In this document: positions 47,217 to 58,600 of the stretch, in pieces
Position numbering within the stretch: the first letter of the stretch is position 1
Layout of the letters: the number at the start of each line of letters is the position of its first letter
Assembly (NCBI GenBank): GCA_029532415.1
Contig: JAQOTA010000015.1
Location: 1,706,457 to 1,770,456, forward strand
Direction of reading: 5' to 3'
Length of the DNA: 64,000 nucleotides
From: Marasmius tenuissimus
Taxonomy: Eukaryota > Basidiomycota > Agaricomycetes > Agaricales > Marasmiaceae
Notes under the pieces: generated by a model
What the model was told of the DNA's origin: nothing
Database searches by the model: none
What the model saw: the letters and a program-made list of their open reading frames with translations, nothing else
Program-made: the position numbers and the translations under genes

Positions 47217-48347
47217 ACGGCCGGGAATGGAGCGTGCTTAAATCATGGTTGTATTCCTTATATCTTATAGAATAAGATTGACCTGACTTCGAGCGCTGCA
47301 ACGAAACTAGCGTTAAGCGCTAGGGAGTCAACGTCCTCGGCTGGAAGCAGATGCCAACACAAAGCGGGCCATGATTCATGATCATGGTACCAATCTTCAG
47401 AAGAGACACCTTCCCGCACTGTCAACAATGTCAAGCGCTTCGGGTCAGTCGAGAACAGGGCCACACCGAGATTTAGATTTCATTCGCCTCAATTGCCTCT
47501 TTATCGCCGCTCGACCGCTTTGTCCTCCGAGCTCCTCCTCGGAAGAACATACGACACCCACGGAACCACTGCCGCTTGTCAGAAATTGGATGACATGGGA
47601 ACAAGCACGATGTCATTGACCTACTGTGGTCATTCGAGTTTTTATTCTACCCTTCTATCCTCATTCGAGTTTCTTCGGCAGTGCGACCATCACTGACAAG
47701 AACGGACATAAGGGAATCCACGTGTCCCAAAGGGTTCTAAACTGCCATGTACCGCAGAACACTGGTGATCACCGCCGCTGACAAGTTATGTTATTTTAAA
47801 GTCGCCATATACATGGACTGCCGAACTTCAAAGCTCTCAATATCGGCCATCTGTGGGGGGATCATCGATCATGGAATGCATGGCGTCTCCAACCCGGCGA
47901 ATATCGCACACATGGAAGCGAGAGCAGGACAGGAATCTGATCATCTTTGATGATGACTGCGATAATGAGGAGCTTCTAGATGGTTTGAGCAATATTGCAT
48001 GGAACATTTTGTCATGTAGGAAGGGAAACTGCGAACGGGGGTACATATGGTCGTTCGTCGAAGATGACCTGCAGGCTCTCAACTTCGCCCCGTCTAGAAA
48101 GGACACCCTTGGAAGTCTCCCTCCAGCTTTTACGAACATACAACCTGTCGCTAGCGCTGTTCGCATGGATGCGTTGGATATCATTAATTCATTCAACAAA
48201 AATGATCATGATGAGCGCCCTAAAAGTTGCAACTGGTGTATGAGCTTCATAAAATATCTTAACTGAGTCTGTAGAAGATCGATTAAAGACAGATTGACAC
48301 GAACCTTTAGTTCGTGATACCTCAGGACTGTCTTCTCCTTGTTTGCG
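47217..48347. other. Interval with only doubtful open frames
   Basis: The best candidate is a plus frame at 47853-48266 (137 aa, with RNLIIFDDDCDNEELLDGL). It has no family pattern, no intron evidence and an open minus frame opposite. A minus frame at 47258-47464 is also open. Neither is called as a gene. Confidence 0.4.
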
Positions 48348-49257
48348 ATGCGAATCCAGCTTCTTTTTGCCTCTTTGCTACTTTCCTTGTTCTGTGGCGA
48401 GGGTGCCGCTGAGCTCAAATCATCGACGACCAAGCGGGGGACTCTAAGACACAGGCTCAACCAATTTATATTGGTGGGTGGGGCCCAAGCTCGAGCTGCA
48501 ACGAACAATGCCTATTGAAGCCCGACACATCGAAGGCCTATATGGGAACGTGGCACGATACTACCCACTTCGTCGGTAGTCCTCCGAGCGGAGTCAACTT
48601 TGAGTTCACGGGTACGTCTTGCTTCAAAAGTAAGCACAGAGGTGGTTGGGTACTGACAACTTGTAAACAGGTGTATCTCTCGAGGTGTTCTGCATCCTGC
48701 CACCCAATAACGTGCAAGCTATCTTGAATTATAGCTTGACCTTTGAAATGGATGGAAAAGATGTCGGCACACCCTTCAGAAGAACCAAGGACGAGTTGAC
48801 CTCGGAGTACCAGTACAACGTATCTGTTGTGAGCCTCCAGGACTTGCCGAACACGAAACACAACTTCACGATGGTGCTCAAAAGCAAAGAGATGGATTCC
48901 GTAGCACTCTTTGATTATGCAGTATACCAGTGAGTCGATCGGAATCTGGTAATCAAGTTTCCGAGGGTTTTGACAGGTTTTGACGCGGCGGTACAACACA
49001 GGTTCGAGGACGCCGGAGGTTCCACCAACTCGAGCACAATATCCGGGATGGGTACTTCCGCTGAGCCTACGTCAGTAACTCCAAGTACTGCCGAGACTCT
49101 CTCTGCAAGCACTACCTCCCCAGCTCCTGGCTCGGCCACTAGTTCGGGAGCCCAGGCTGGTACGGGAAACAACGGGGCCGTGTCGACTTTGCGAACAGGT
49201 CACGGGGAGGTTGTCCGGGGAATGTTGACGTTGTTGATCGGTCTCTGGGTATTGTAG
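48348..49257 (+). pseudogene. Membrane protein family member E with frameshift after the signal peptide
   Basis: The ATG at 48348 gives a clear signal peptide (MRIQLLFASLLLSLFC). The ectodomain (IIDDQAGDS, CNEQC, MGTWHDTTH, FEFTG) lies in another frame from about 48413 on, directly after an in-frame TGA at 48410-48412. The exons would be 48348-48611, 48671-48929 and 49002-49257. They sum to 779 nt, one short of a multiple of three, so a single missing base explains the break. Exons 2 and 3 (EVFCILPP, YQYNVSVVSL, VALFDYAVYQ, a Ser/Thr stalk) are intact, and intron phases match members A-D. Unlike the others it has no cytoplasmic tail. It ends in a short hydrophobic run (GMLTLLIGLWVL), as in GPI-anchored proteins. 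A sequencing error cannot be excluded. Confidence 0.65.
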
Positions 49258-49547
49258 GTGCGGAGTTTAGGACCAAGGTGTATGGTTTCCCCACGGAAAA
49301 TGAGTCCCGGCAAATTTCCGTTGCTAGAACGAGAACAAAAGTCATGATACCCAACATTGATATGTCAGCGAGAAATCAATGGATGAGAAAGTTCGTTCAA
49401 AGTTTGTCAGGGCTGTGCCACATTCGTGAAGTTTGTTTGTCAAGCTTTGTACACGAACTTGGCAGATTTGTTGAGCGCGTTCCACAAGACCATCGACTCT
49501 CTAACCTCAACCACCACCATCTCCTTCATTTCTCTAAATTACTAAAA

Positions 49548-50738
49548 ATGGGCCGGGCTCTATTCTCCCAATCTTTGGCTTCCCCTGCCATTCACGAAGA
49601 TGCTGGCCATGCAGTCGAGAATCCTGTGGAAAAGGCGGGGATTCATAGATGGAGTATAACCAACCCTTTTGACCCAGATTCGGAAGAGTTCTTCTCGAAT
49701 GCGCAGACGGAACTCTTCCTGGAGCCAGAAGAACTGACGGAGAGGCAGGTCCTCATCTCTTCGTCTGTACCACCCTCCGACACGGACCCCAGCTTGACAA
49801 TTCCCAATGCTGGTCCGCCAATTACCGGCTGGGTCTCTGTTGGCCCAAATATGTGGTCTAGGACGGTCAGACGGGCCCACCCTCTTCCAGCAGTCCCGCC
49901 CGTTCCCTCGCAAATGCGGCCTTTGGGGTCACCAGGTTCATCTGGGACTTCAACCCCTAGGTCGGCTTCCCCCCAAACTCCTGATCCAGTATATTCGCCT
50001 ACTCTTCCAGGACTCATACCAACGGAAGAGCTTCTTGCTAGGCTGCCACCACCTGCAACGACCACTACCATCACGCCAACGACTCCGTCACTCACTGGTA
50101 CAGCGTCTCGTCGCAGACAGCACGACAGTGCTCAAGCAGACACGATACCCCAGGCATCCCCTTCTCCACCGCCCGGTATCCCACCGAGAATCTACAACTG
50201 GGCGAGGTCGCGTCCCGAAGAAGCTGATATGCAGCAGTCAACCTCGCGTCGCACTCGACCGCGTCTCGACACAGGCGCCGGTGCGTCAGCTACTTCCTCT
50301 TCGCGATACCCACGGCGCGCTCGTACACGGTCTTTGGGCACGCCTCACCAGCATCTAGAATCTTTGATACCAGGATATGGGTCGTGGCATGAAAGACATC
50401 CACACGTCGGGCTGCGAGCAACTTTGACGAACAACGGATCCGCCGCCGACTCTGGAAACACAGACAATGGTAACAGAGCGGTTACTCGTGAGCGGGTAGG
50501 AGGACTAGAGGATGACGCGACCGTTGCACTACTGCGCAGACTGTTGGAGCGCAGCGAACGAGCACGGGACTATGTCAGGGATTTGGATAATCATTTGGAG
50601 TCAGTCGGTAGAAGGAGGGAAGGCTTGTTGCAGGATGGATCGAGAAGGATGGAGTTGGACATTATCCAGCCCGAGGAAGAGCCCGAGCCCGAGCCATTCA
50701 TTCCAGAACCGGAAGCCCTTAGTTTCGTCGCCCTGTAA
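49548..50738 (+). CDS. Disordered Pro/Ser/Arg-rich hypothetical protein
   Basis: This single-exon frame encodes 396 aa from the ATG at 49548. The frame stays open upstream to 49278, but that part lacks the same composition. The N-terminal 60 residues (SITNPFDPDSEEFFSN) are acidic. The centre is Pro/Ser/Thr-rich with SASPQTPDPVYSP, TTTTITPTTPS and Arg-rich patches. A C-terminal amphipathic helix or coiled coil (DDATVALLRRLLERSERARDYV, about 320-365) is followed by an acidic EEEPEPEPF tail. I recognise no domain. Composition is coding-like over the whole length, which supports a real gene. Confidence 0.6.
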   Translation: MGRALFSQSLASPAIHEDAGHAVENPVEKAGIHRWSITNPFDPDSEEFFSNAQTELFLEPEELTERQVLISSSVPPSDTDPSLTIPNAGPPITGWVSVGPNMWSRTVRRAHPLPAVPPVPSQMRPLGSPGSSGTSTPRSASPQTPDPVYSPTLPGLIPTEELLARLPPPATTTTITPTTPSLTGTASRRRQHDSAQADTIPQASPSPPPGIPPRIYNWARSRPEEADMQQSTSRRTRPRLDTGAGASATSSSRYPRRARTRSLGTPHQHLESLIPGYGSWHERHPHVGLRATLTNNGSAADSGNTDNGNRAVTRERVGGLEDDATVALLRRLLERSERARDYVRDLDNHLESVGRRREGLLQDGSRRMELDIIQPEEEPEPEPFIPEPEALSFVAL

Positions 50739-51197
50739 GGCCTCGGCTCTCGCTGGAAGCTGAAAATGGTTTTGGTGCTGACCAGAACCACCCCCCGTTA
50801 AAACAATTCAGACGCTCATTTTTGACCTACTATCGTTATTGCCTTTCTATGCAACGTGCGACACACACTTCCTTGTATCCGTCTACTCCCAAAAGCTTGA
50901 CACACATCCTCATCCTTCGTCATTCATTATGCGGTTTCTCTATTCAGGCTGTTAGATGATGTACACCTACATCTACCTTCATTTATGCGATCATATCTTC
51001 TCTTTCAGTTGGCTGTGGATTGTTGTACAGGTTGGGTGTATGATAGATAAGTGTCTCAATATGGTACTTTAGAAATATGTATTCTTCCCTTTTCAGAGTT
51101 GAGCGCATCCCTGAGCGGTACGACACATCGATAGAGCTTGATGAGAGTATTGTCAGAGTGCTGAGCCGTCTGCGGAACTCGGAAGCTGCGGCTGTCG
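50739..51197. other. Intergenic interval
   Basis: This is the 3' UTR of the disordered protein gene and upstream DNA of the VPS9 gene. No feature is supported. Confidence 0.5.
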
Positions 51198-54173
51198 ATG
51201 AGGCACACCGGAGACGAAGAGCGCACGTGGACTAACACGGCCTCTCCTCCTTCCACCACAAACGCAGGTACTGCGATGAACAGTGGTACCGCGTCACCGA
51301 ATCCCTGGCAAGATTCAGAATCACCTCTTGTCCCTCAGCCTCTCCGTGCTCCTTCAAACTTGGATTCCAGTGACGCAAGCGCCAAAGCACCGGAACAAGA
51401 GGAAACCTACGAACCTGAGCGCAAGTCTGAACAACAGATATTGGATGAATTCGATCCACTAGTCAGCCAGGAAGAGACGGACGCAAAGAAGGCTTGGGAA
51501 AGCTCAGAAGGACATCCACCTCCACCCCCAGTACCATCGAAGGAGTCGAAAGCACAGACAGAGTCTCCAACGTTATCGCCACCTCCAGTTTCCAAGGAAA
51601 GCGATGGATCTGGGTCGCCATCCACAGCATCTCAACCGACTACTGGTACTAACGAACCAGCATCAAGTGGCACATTTCCATCGCTGGCTGCTCTTGCTCG
51701 ATCGTTCTCCATTCCATCGCTACCTCGTCCCATACGACCCGTATCTCTGGATACTGCGAGGCCTGTTCCGTCCCCAAATACAATCCTCAGTTTCGCGCAA
51801 CAGCAAGGTGACGCGTCGAAGGCCATTGGGGCTTCGGAAAGGCGGAAAGAGAAGCAAAAGGATGAACAGGTAGAAGTAGAGGAGACAAAGAAACCGGAAC
51901 GAGATGAGGGGGAAAGGGAAGGAGAAAGTAGCCAGACTGCTGAGAAGTCTGGTAGTGTCGACGAAAGTGGCGACAATGCTTCCGGAGACCCACCATTCGA
52001 CTTTCAGAAGTTCCTCGACCAGATGAAAACGCGGAATGCAGAGCCTGTCGCCAAATACCTCAAGTCGTGCGTGCGATTTCTCACCCAATGAATCAATGTA
52101 GTAACACGTCCAACAGATTCTTGAGCAACTTTGCGAAGCGAACGTTTACAACAAGCGATCAGATCAAGATCATAAATGACTTTTTGGGTGTATGTCACGA
52201 ATTCCCTGGCCGTACCGTGCTGGAAAACCGATGCTATGATATTTAGTTCATCGCAAGACAAATGCGCGATTGCGAAATTTGGCGGAACGTATCCGATGCG
52301 GAGTTTGACAATGCGATGGAAGGCATGGAGAAGTTGGTGATGAATCAGTTGTACCAATTGTGAGTCCTCATATGATTGGCGTTCGAGGTCGGGCGGTCTT
52401 ACATGGATGACTGGACAGCACGTTCACACCAGCGATAGCGCAAAGCGTCCCCAGGCGGCAGGTGACGACGGATGATCTTGAACGCGACCGGGTACTTCAA
52501 CAACGGATAGCACTCTTTGGTTGGCTGGAAGAGAAACATCTGGATATCCCCGAGGGAGAGGGGAGTAAAGGATTCCTGATGTTCGCAGAGCAAGGTATCA
52601 CCGAGCAGAATATGTATGCTGGAAATACTCACGGTTGGCCGCAGAGCTTCTCAAGATCAACCACTACAAAGCCCCGCGCGATAAGTTGATCTGTATACTC
52701 AACTGCTGCAAGGTTATCTTTGGTCTGCTTTGCCTTTTCTTTTCTCGTACTCACTGCCTTCTGACGACGATTTCTAGGTTTGATTCGACATCTGAGAAAA
52801 GAAGAAGGCGCCGACTCTTTCGTGCCAATATTGATCTTTGTTGTCCTCAAAGCGAACCCTGAACACTTGCTATCGAATGTTGAGTGAGTGCATTCTCTGT
52901 GGATGATCTCTGTAGGCTTGACGTTCCATCAGGTTTATCAATCGATTCCGGAATCCGGAGAAGCTTCAGAGTGAAGCGGGTTACTACCTCTCGAGTCTGG
53001 TAAGGCTTTCACTTACCTTTTACTCGTTTGATAGCTGAGTCTGCGTTATAGATGGGCGCTGTCTCGTTTATCGAGACCATGGACCATACTTCACTATCAT
53101 GCATAACCCAGGAAGAATTCGAAAGGTTGGTTGGCAGTACATCGGCCAGCTACATAAGTACTCATACACGCTCCTATAGAAACGTGGAAGAGGCCATACA
53201 AAATTTACCTCCCTCTGAAACTTCCTCGCCGTATCTACCGTCCTCAGTCAATCCTCCCCCACGAGGCTCCTCCCTTTCGAGCTCAGTGTCCTCTTCCTCC
53301 TCTTCCTCACATGCAGGAGAAGAATCTGCTCAGCCTCTATCACTCCCTGCCCCACCACCACCACCAGGCCAACAAAGCCCTGCGCAGATGATTGGTGAAG
53401 ATGCCAGACGGATTTTGCAAAAGACGGGAGATACCATAAGCAAACCTCTGAACGCCATTAGCCGAATATTCAACGAGGCGCTCGACACCTTGGAAGCGTC
53501 CACATCTAATGCCAACACTTCAGGAAGGGTGACGCCCACTCAGAACAACCGAATCGCGTCGTATCTACCAGGACCCTTTGCCCCATTCGAGCTGGGTAAA
53601 GAGAACAAGGGCGGGAATTCCTTACCGATCGCGCCATGGAACCATCCTGACGAGGTGAGGAGACACAGTCAGAGTGTTTCTCTGCCCGTCTCGCGGACTG
53701 GGTCACCGGGAATTCCTCAGACCCCTGCGAATCCAGATGGGATGCCCCAACCGCCGATACAGACGCCGTATAAACCCAGGGTGAGAAGAGTTCCTTCTCC
53801 GCACTCGTCATCTGGATCGTGGCCAGCAAGTCCTCCTGGATCACCGGGTTATGCAGTGGAAGAAACGCCCTCCCGACCTAACAGAGGACCTAATGGTCCT
53901 TATACACATTCTCCGTTGGCAATAGGGCCTTCGCAGCAGTATTTTGGGGCTGGAGAGGGTATATCGAGGACACCAACACCCGCACTGGACCTGTCTGGAA
54001 TGCAGGCCGAGATTGATGTGGCTCATGAACAAGCGGCACTTGCTTCCAGGGAGACACTGAACCAAATTTTCCCCTCTATGGACAAGGAAATTCTGGAGCT
54101 GGTTTTAGAAGCGAACAACGGGGATTTAGGCAAGAGCATCGAAAGCTTGCTGGAGATGAGTGTGGGCGATTAG
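51198..54173 (+). CDS. VPS9: VPS9-domain Rab5 exchange factor with C-terminal CUE domain
   Basis: VPS9 proteins load GTP on Rab5/Vps21-type GTPases on early endosomes. The CUE domain binds ubiquitin. Eight exons (51198-52066, 52117-52189, 52247-52359, 52419-52594, 52645-52722, 52778-52883, 52933-52999 and 53052-54173) total 2604 nt and encode 867 aa. The first about 280 residues are disordered. The helical bundle plus VPS9 core (about 285-560) includes [20 protein letters not shown], the [22 protein letters not shown] segment, [23 protein letters not shown] (catalytic Asp region) and [23 protein letters not shown] long Ser/Pro-rich linker leads to the CUE domain ([32 protein letters not shown]). 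It is longer than yeast Vps9 (451 aa) because of the disordered parts. Confidence 0.88.
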
Positions 54174-54277
54174 ACATGACTTTGTATTTTATAATGGACC
54201 TGTATCCTCGAGTATAATCATGCCCAGACACGCGTTATTTTTCGGTCGGAAATCTGGCTGATGGAGAGTGAAAGGCT

Positions 54278-55439
54278 CTAGTACACTATTCCGCTCGCGT
54301 CTCCTAGTATAAAATTATCGATTAACCTGGTGGAATCCACGAACAGTGCACCGCTCAGGATGACTGGGCGACCTCCTCTTCCAGTACTAGTCTCCTCTGC
54401 GCCCAACACCTCGAGTTCTTTTGCATCATTCATCTCAATGTAGTCCAGCCTGATATCGACCTTCAATCCTCGCTCTTGGGCATCCTTTTTCCGCTGCTCG
54501 ATCAAAGATACCGCACGTTCTATGCATCCGGCCTTGTTTACACCCCGTTTCCAGGCCTCTTGGGCAACGCTGAGAGCATCGAAAAGAGAGGGAGCAATTC
54601 GCCCGCCGTCCGAAGAGAGGTAGACATTCCGAGAGGAGAGTGCCAACCCCGAAGTTGGATCGCGAGCAGTTGGGACGATGTGAAGGTTCTGGGGTGTTGG
54701 GTGAGAAAGGAGAAGGTCCGTTGTGAGGCGACGAAGTAACAGAGCTTGCTGAATGTCTTTTTGACCAAAATATGCACGAGTAGGCTGTAAGTGTTCGATC
54801 TAAGCAATCGGTAGCTCGATGGAATGTTTCGCACTCACCTCGACGGCATTGAACAGTTTTGTTACGACGGTTGCGACACCCCTGAAGAACGTCGGTCTAC
54901 TCTTGCCCTCCATTTGGTCGCTATAGCCTTTTATTTCGACGAAAGTGCCCTTCTGTTCTGCGACAGTTTGTGTTATTCCCGATGGGTACATCTCGTGGAC
55001 TGAAGGAAGGAATATTGCGGACGGTTGACGAGTTTGACCGTCAGTCATCGAGTGCTTCATTTGACAGAGGAGTTCTATATCTCTCGGAAGGGTACGAGGG
55101 TATGTCGCCAGATCTTCATGGGGTGCAAATTGCGCTGGGTTTACGAATATGGAGAGAACTGTGAGGTCGTTCTCCATTAAAGACCTATTTACTGCAGGCG
55201 GAATGAGTCAAGTCCAAGACTAGAGTCCTGTAGTACGCACCAAGACTCAAATGACCGTCGTGAAGAGCACCCATTGTAGGAACAAAGCCCACAGATTTTT
55301 TCGTATCGAATGCCGAACGTCTCCATGTACGGTATGACTCGACTGAGGTGAAGATGGGAATTGGGGATGGTGGTAGAGAGACTGTCATTGGCCTCGTCAG
55401 GAAAGCTCTATGACACAGACGAGATCGGGGGGAAAGCAT
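54278..55439 (-). CDS. PAN6: Pantoate-beta-alanine ligase (pantothenate synthetase)
   Basis: The enzyme joins pantoate and beta-alanine using ATP to make pantothenate, the precursor of CoA. Three exons (55439-55241, 55191-54839 and 54784-54278) total 1059 nt and encode 352 aa. Landmarks are FVPTMGALHDGHLSL with the HIGH-type nucleotide loop, VLSIFVNPAQFAPHEDLATYPR, FRGVATVVTKLFN, YFGQKDIQQ and GLALSSRNVYLS as the KMSKS-like loop. RLDYIEM appears near the C-terminus. The basic start (MLSPRSRLCHRAFL) could be a mitochondrial signal. It is tail-to-tail with the VPS9 gene, only 104 bp apart. Confidence 0.95.
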
Positions 55440-55623
55440 AAGCTTTGGAGGTCCTGAGTTCCATGTTATTGCTCGGTGAAAGTTGTGCTGACGGCGGTTC
55501 CGATGTCAGCTCATCCGGATCACGACATTCGATAAGATAATCAGATCTCAAAATGAATTCGGCATCTTCGGCAGTTTCGATGTAAACTAGGTTCGAAGTC
55601 TAGCAGAGTCTGGCTTAGTTCCC

Positions 55624-58600
55624 CTATGAGTTCTGCAGTAAATCTCTCGCTTCCCGTGCAGGTCGTCCGACATCAGGCCTATCACTGGCAGCACTCTCCT
55701 GAATCTTCTTAGCAACCTTCGGCATCAGCCCAAGCTTTTCAAATACTAGGTCACCCTTTTCGGGAGCTTCTGACCATGCCTCGATGACTCCCAGAAGGAC
55801 ATGAGAGGACATGACACTCGGCGGGGTGCCCCCAACAAGATAAGACCTATCGGGGGCAGTTAGCGAAGGAAGTATGTTAGTCGGAGCACACATACTCGAT
55901 AACTGGACGCAACACGTCCGGGAAGATTGACAAGGAAACGACCAGCGCCGCGACCGAAGGAGCGTAGGGCTCTGTGGAGCGTGTTGAGCCACTGTACACA
56001 TTAAAAATATAGAACATACCATCGTAGCTCTTCTCCCTGAAGGCGTCGCTAACGAGCTCAGCGCATGCTTCCCTGGCCTTCTCTCCAACATTTTCGCCTG
56101 CTCCTTTAACCACCTTGGCTAGAGCCAAGGTCAGACTAGCGGCAATAGGGTCCTCTGCAGTCTTGATACCACCAATCAGCTCTGTTACCACAGGGTCCAC
56201 ACGGGGCTGGTTGCGCATCAATACGCCCAAAGCCGCCGCCGCCTTGTTTCTGACGTTGACTGACGAAGGATCCGCGGCACTCTTCATGAATGTTCTTTGC
56301 AACTGTGGGAAGAACGGTTTGACGAAAAGCGGAATCCTTTCTAGCATGCTCATGAGTGCGCTCAGAATGCCAGTCTTGACTGCGGGAGGATATGTGGTTG
56401 CTTGTGTCGCAACCCTGATAAGCGGACCAGTGAACGGCACGACAAATGGCTTGAACGCATCGGAAGATGTTCGTTCGACGAGGTCACCAATTGCGTATGC
56501 CGCCGCCTCTCGCTGCTCGTTGCTTCCTGTCGTGAGACCAGCGATGATGATGGGCACCGTGGGCGCAATACCTTTAGGAAGGCTAAACCCTGGCACGTCG
56601 ACGTGTTGTCCAGCAATGCCAGTCGATTCGATGGTCCTGCGAAGGGGTACAACGAGGGGCTCCAGTTCGTCTTTGGGGATCGATTTGACGAAAGTGTCGA
56701 GAGCGCGTTGGGCAGCTGTATGAACATCGACGTTGGAATCTTCCATGGAAGAGACAAGTTGCCGGATCCAGTCAACGCGATAGAGGGAGGAATCCATCTC
56801 CGATTCTTCGCAGAACAGAATGAAGAAATCAAAGGCGCTGACTCGACGTTTCGGGGTATCGTGCTTCGCCCTTGAGGCTAGTCAGCATTTTCGTCTACAC
56901 ACGTAGCATCACCGCACTCACCATCCGAGGAGGGTCATCATCAGCGTGTTTAGACCTTCCGCGTCGCTTATAGAGGCAAGTAATGCCCGCAGAGCCTCGT
57001 CAACTGCAGTCTCGAGCTCCTCGTCTTCGTTCTCCTCCACTACTTTGACCAAAGAGTTCAGGATGACCATGAGGCGCTTGCTCAGAGCATTCCCGGCCAC
57101 CGTGACGAGAGCTGCGAGGGCGCGTGCGTTGAAGACGGTCATCGGAGTGGCGGTCAGTGTCGGTATAAGGACCGGGAATACAGTAGATGCGCGGACCTAG
57201 ATTGATAGTTTCAGCGTCTTGAAGAGTTATACGGAGTTATTGAGATGTAACCTACACTCATCACCTCCCTCAAAGCCTCCAGAGCCGTTCCCGATCCCTT
57301 CCCTGGCTGACGGAGAGCTTCCAGGAGGGTAGGAATGGTCTGGTCGATAGCCTTGGCACCAATGTACTCTTGGAGTATGTCGAATGCCCTCGCTGCCGCA
57401 GAACGAACGTTGGCTTCGTCGTCGACAAGACAGGCCCGCACAATGGAGATGATCTCGGTCTCGTGATCTTCTCGCTGAGTATCTGTTGTGTTTTCCCTAA
57501 TGAGAATAATGTCAGGAACGATCCACACAACTGAAGGAGAACAGCAACACGGACATAACTTCGCACAAGGCCAGGCAAACCCCCTCTCTAGCTCTCGGGA
57601 CAGTAGATGATGCCTTTGTCTTGAACATTGGCATCATTTCTCCAACAATACGCTCTCCGAATTTGCGACACAGTTCCGCGATGGTTCGTCCTGCTGTCTG
57701 TGGATGAGGCGATCAGTTATTGGTAAGGTACCATCTCATGGAACCTACCTCTGACTGTTCGAACTCCTCACTGGAAATCAAAGAGATAACCTGGTTGATC
57801 AGCTCTGGAAGAATCTCGCGCACTGTCAAAGCAATAGCATTAGCAACCGGCCAGTAGGTTTCCATTAATTGACGTGTACCTGTTCGAGGAGTATTGTGTA
57901 CGAGTGCCTTCCAGATCTGGATCGATGCTTGACGGACGGTGGCAACACCATCTTGCCTGACGAGGTAGAGGGATCCCAGCAAGCGGTCACGGCGTTCAAC
58001 GCCAAGGACCTCGGTGAGTGCACGGCGAGAGGTTTCCGCAGTCGCAGCTTCGGCCTCGGCCTCTTCTTCATCATCCATATCGGAGGGCTTGCCAGAAATA
58101 CCAGAGACCTTGAACATCAACTCTCCGACCAAGGTGATCGAAGCATGCTGCCATGATGACTTAGCGACACGAGAAAGAGAAGAGACTAATAAACGCCACC
58201 TACACGTATACGCCATCCTGGGTTGAACATTCCTTGCTCTAGTTCGGGCAACAGTAAATCGATTGCCTTGTTGGAATAATTGGTAATGACCATTCTCCCA
58301 GCCCGCATCGCGGCGTCGCGCACGTATTCTTCGGTGTCCGAAAGACCATTAAGGATGGGAGAGATAATCTTTGGCAGATGAGGCTGGAATCGAGTACCGA
58401 AGGTTGCCGGTAAGAAGACAAGAAGGGACATGAACCCTTCTCGGACAGTGGCACGCGGTGACTGAGCGTTCGCGATAATATCAGGAAGCAATCCTTCGAG
58501 GCGCTCCATACCGAGACCCGAAAGTACCTCACTCAAGCCTTGAGCGGCACCTTGCCTATCTACGCCAGAGGTGTCGGTCTTCAATATGCGCAGCAGTCCC

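Noticed and set aside
47853..48266. 137-residue plus frame
   Set aside because: It may be real, but there is no domain, no intron and a comparable frame on the other strand. It was left as a note only.
56115..56723. 202-residue plus frame opposite GCN1
   Set aside because: It is antisense to well-conserved HEAT repeats; a shadow.
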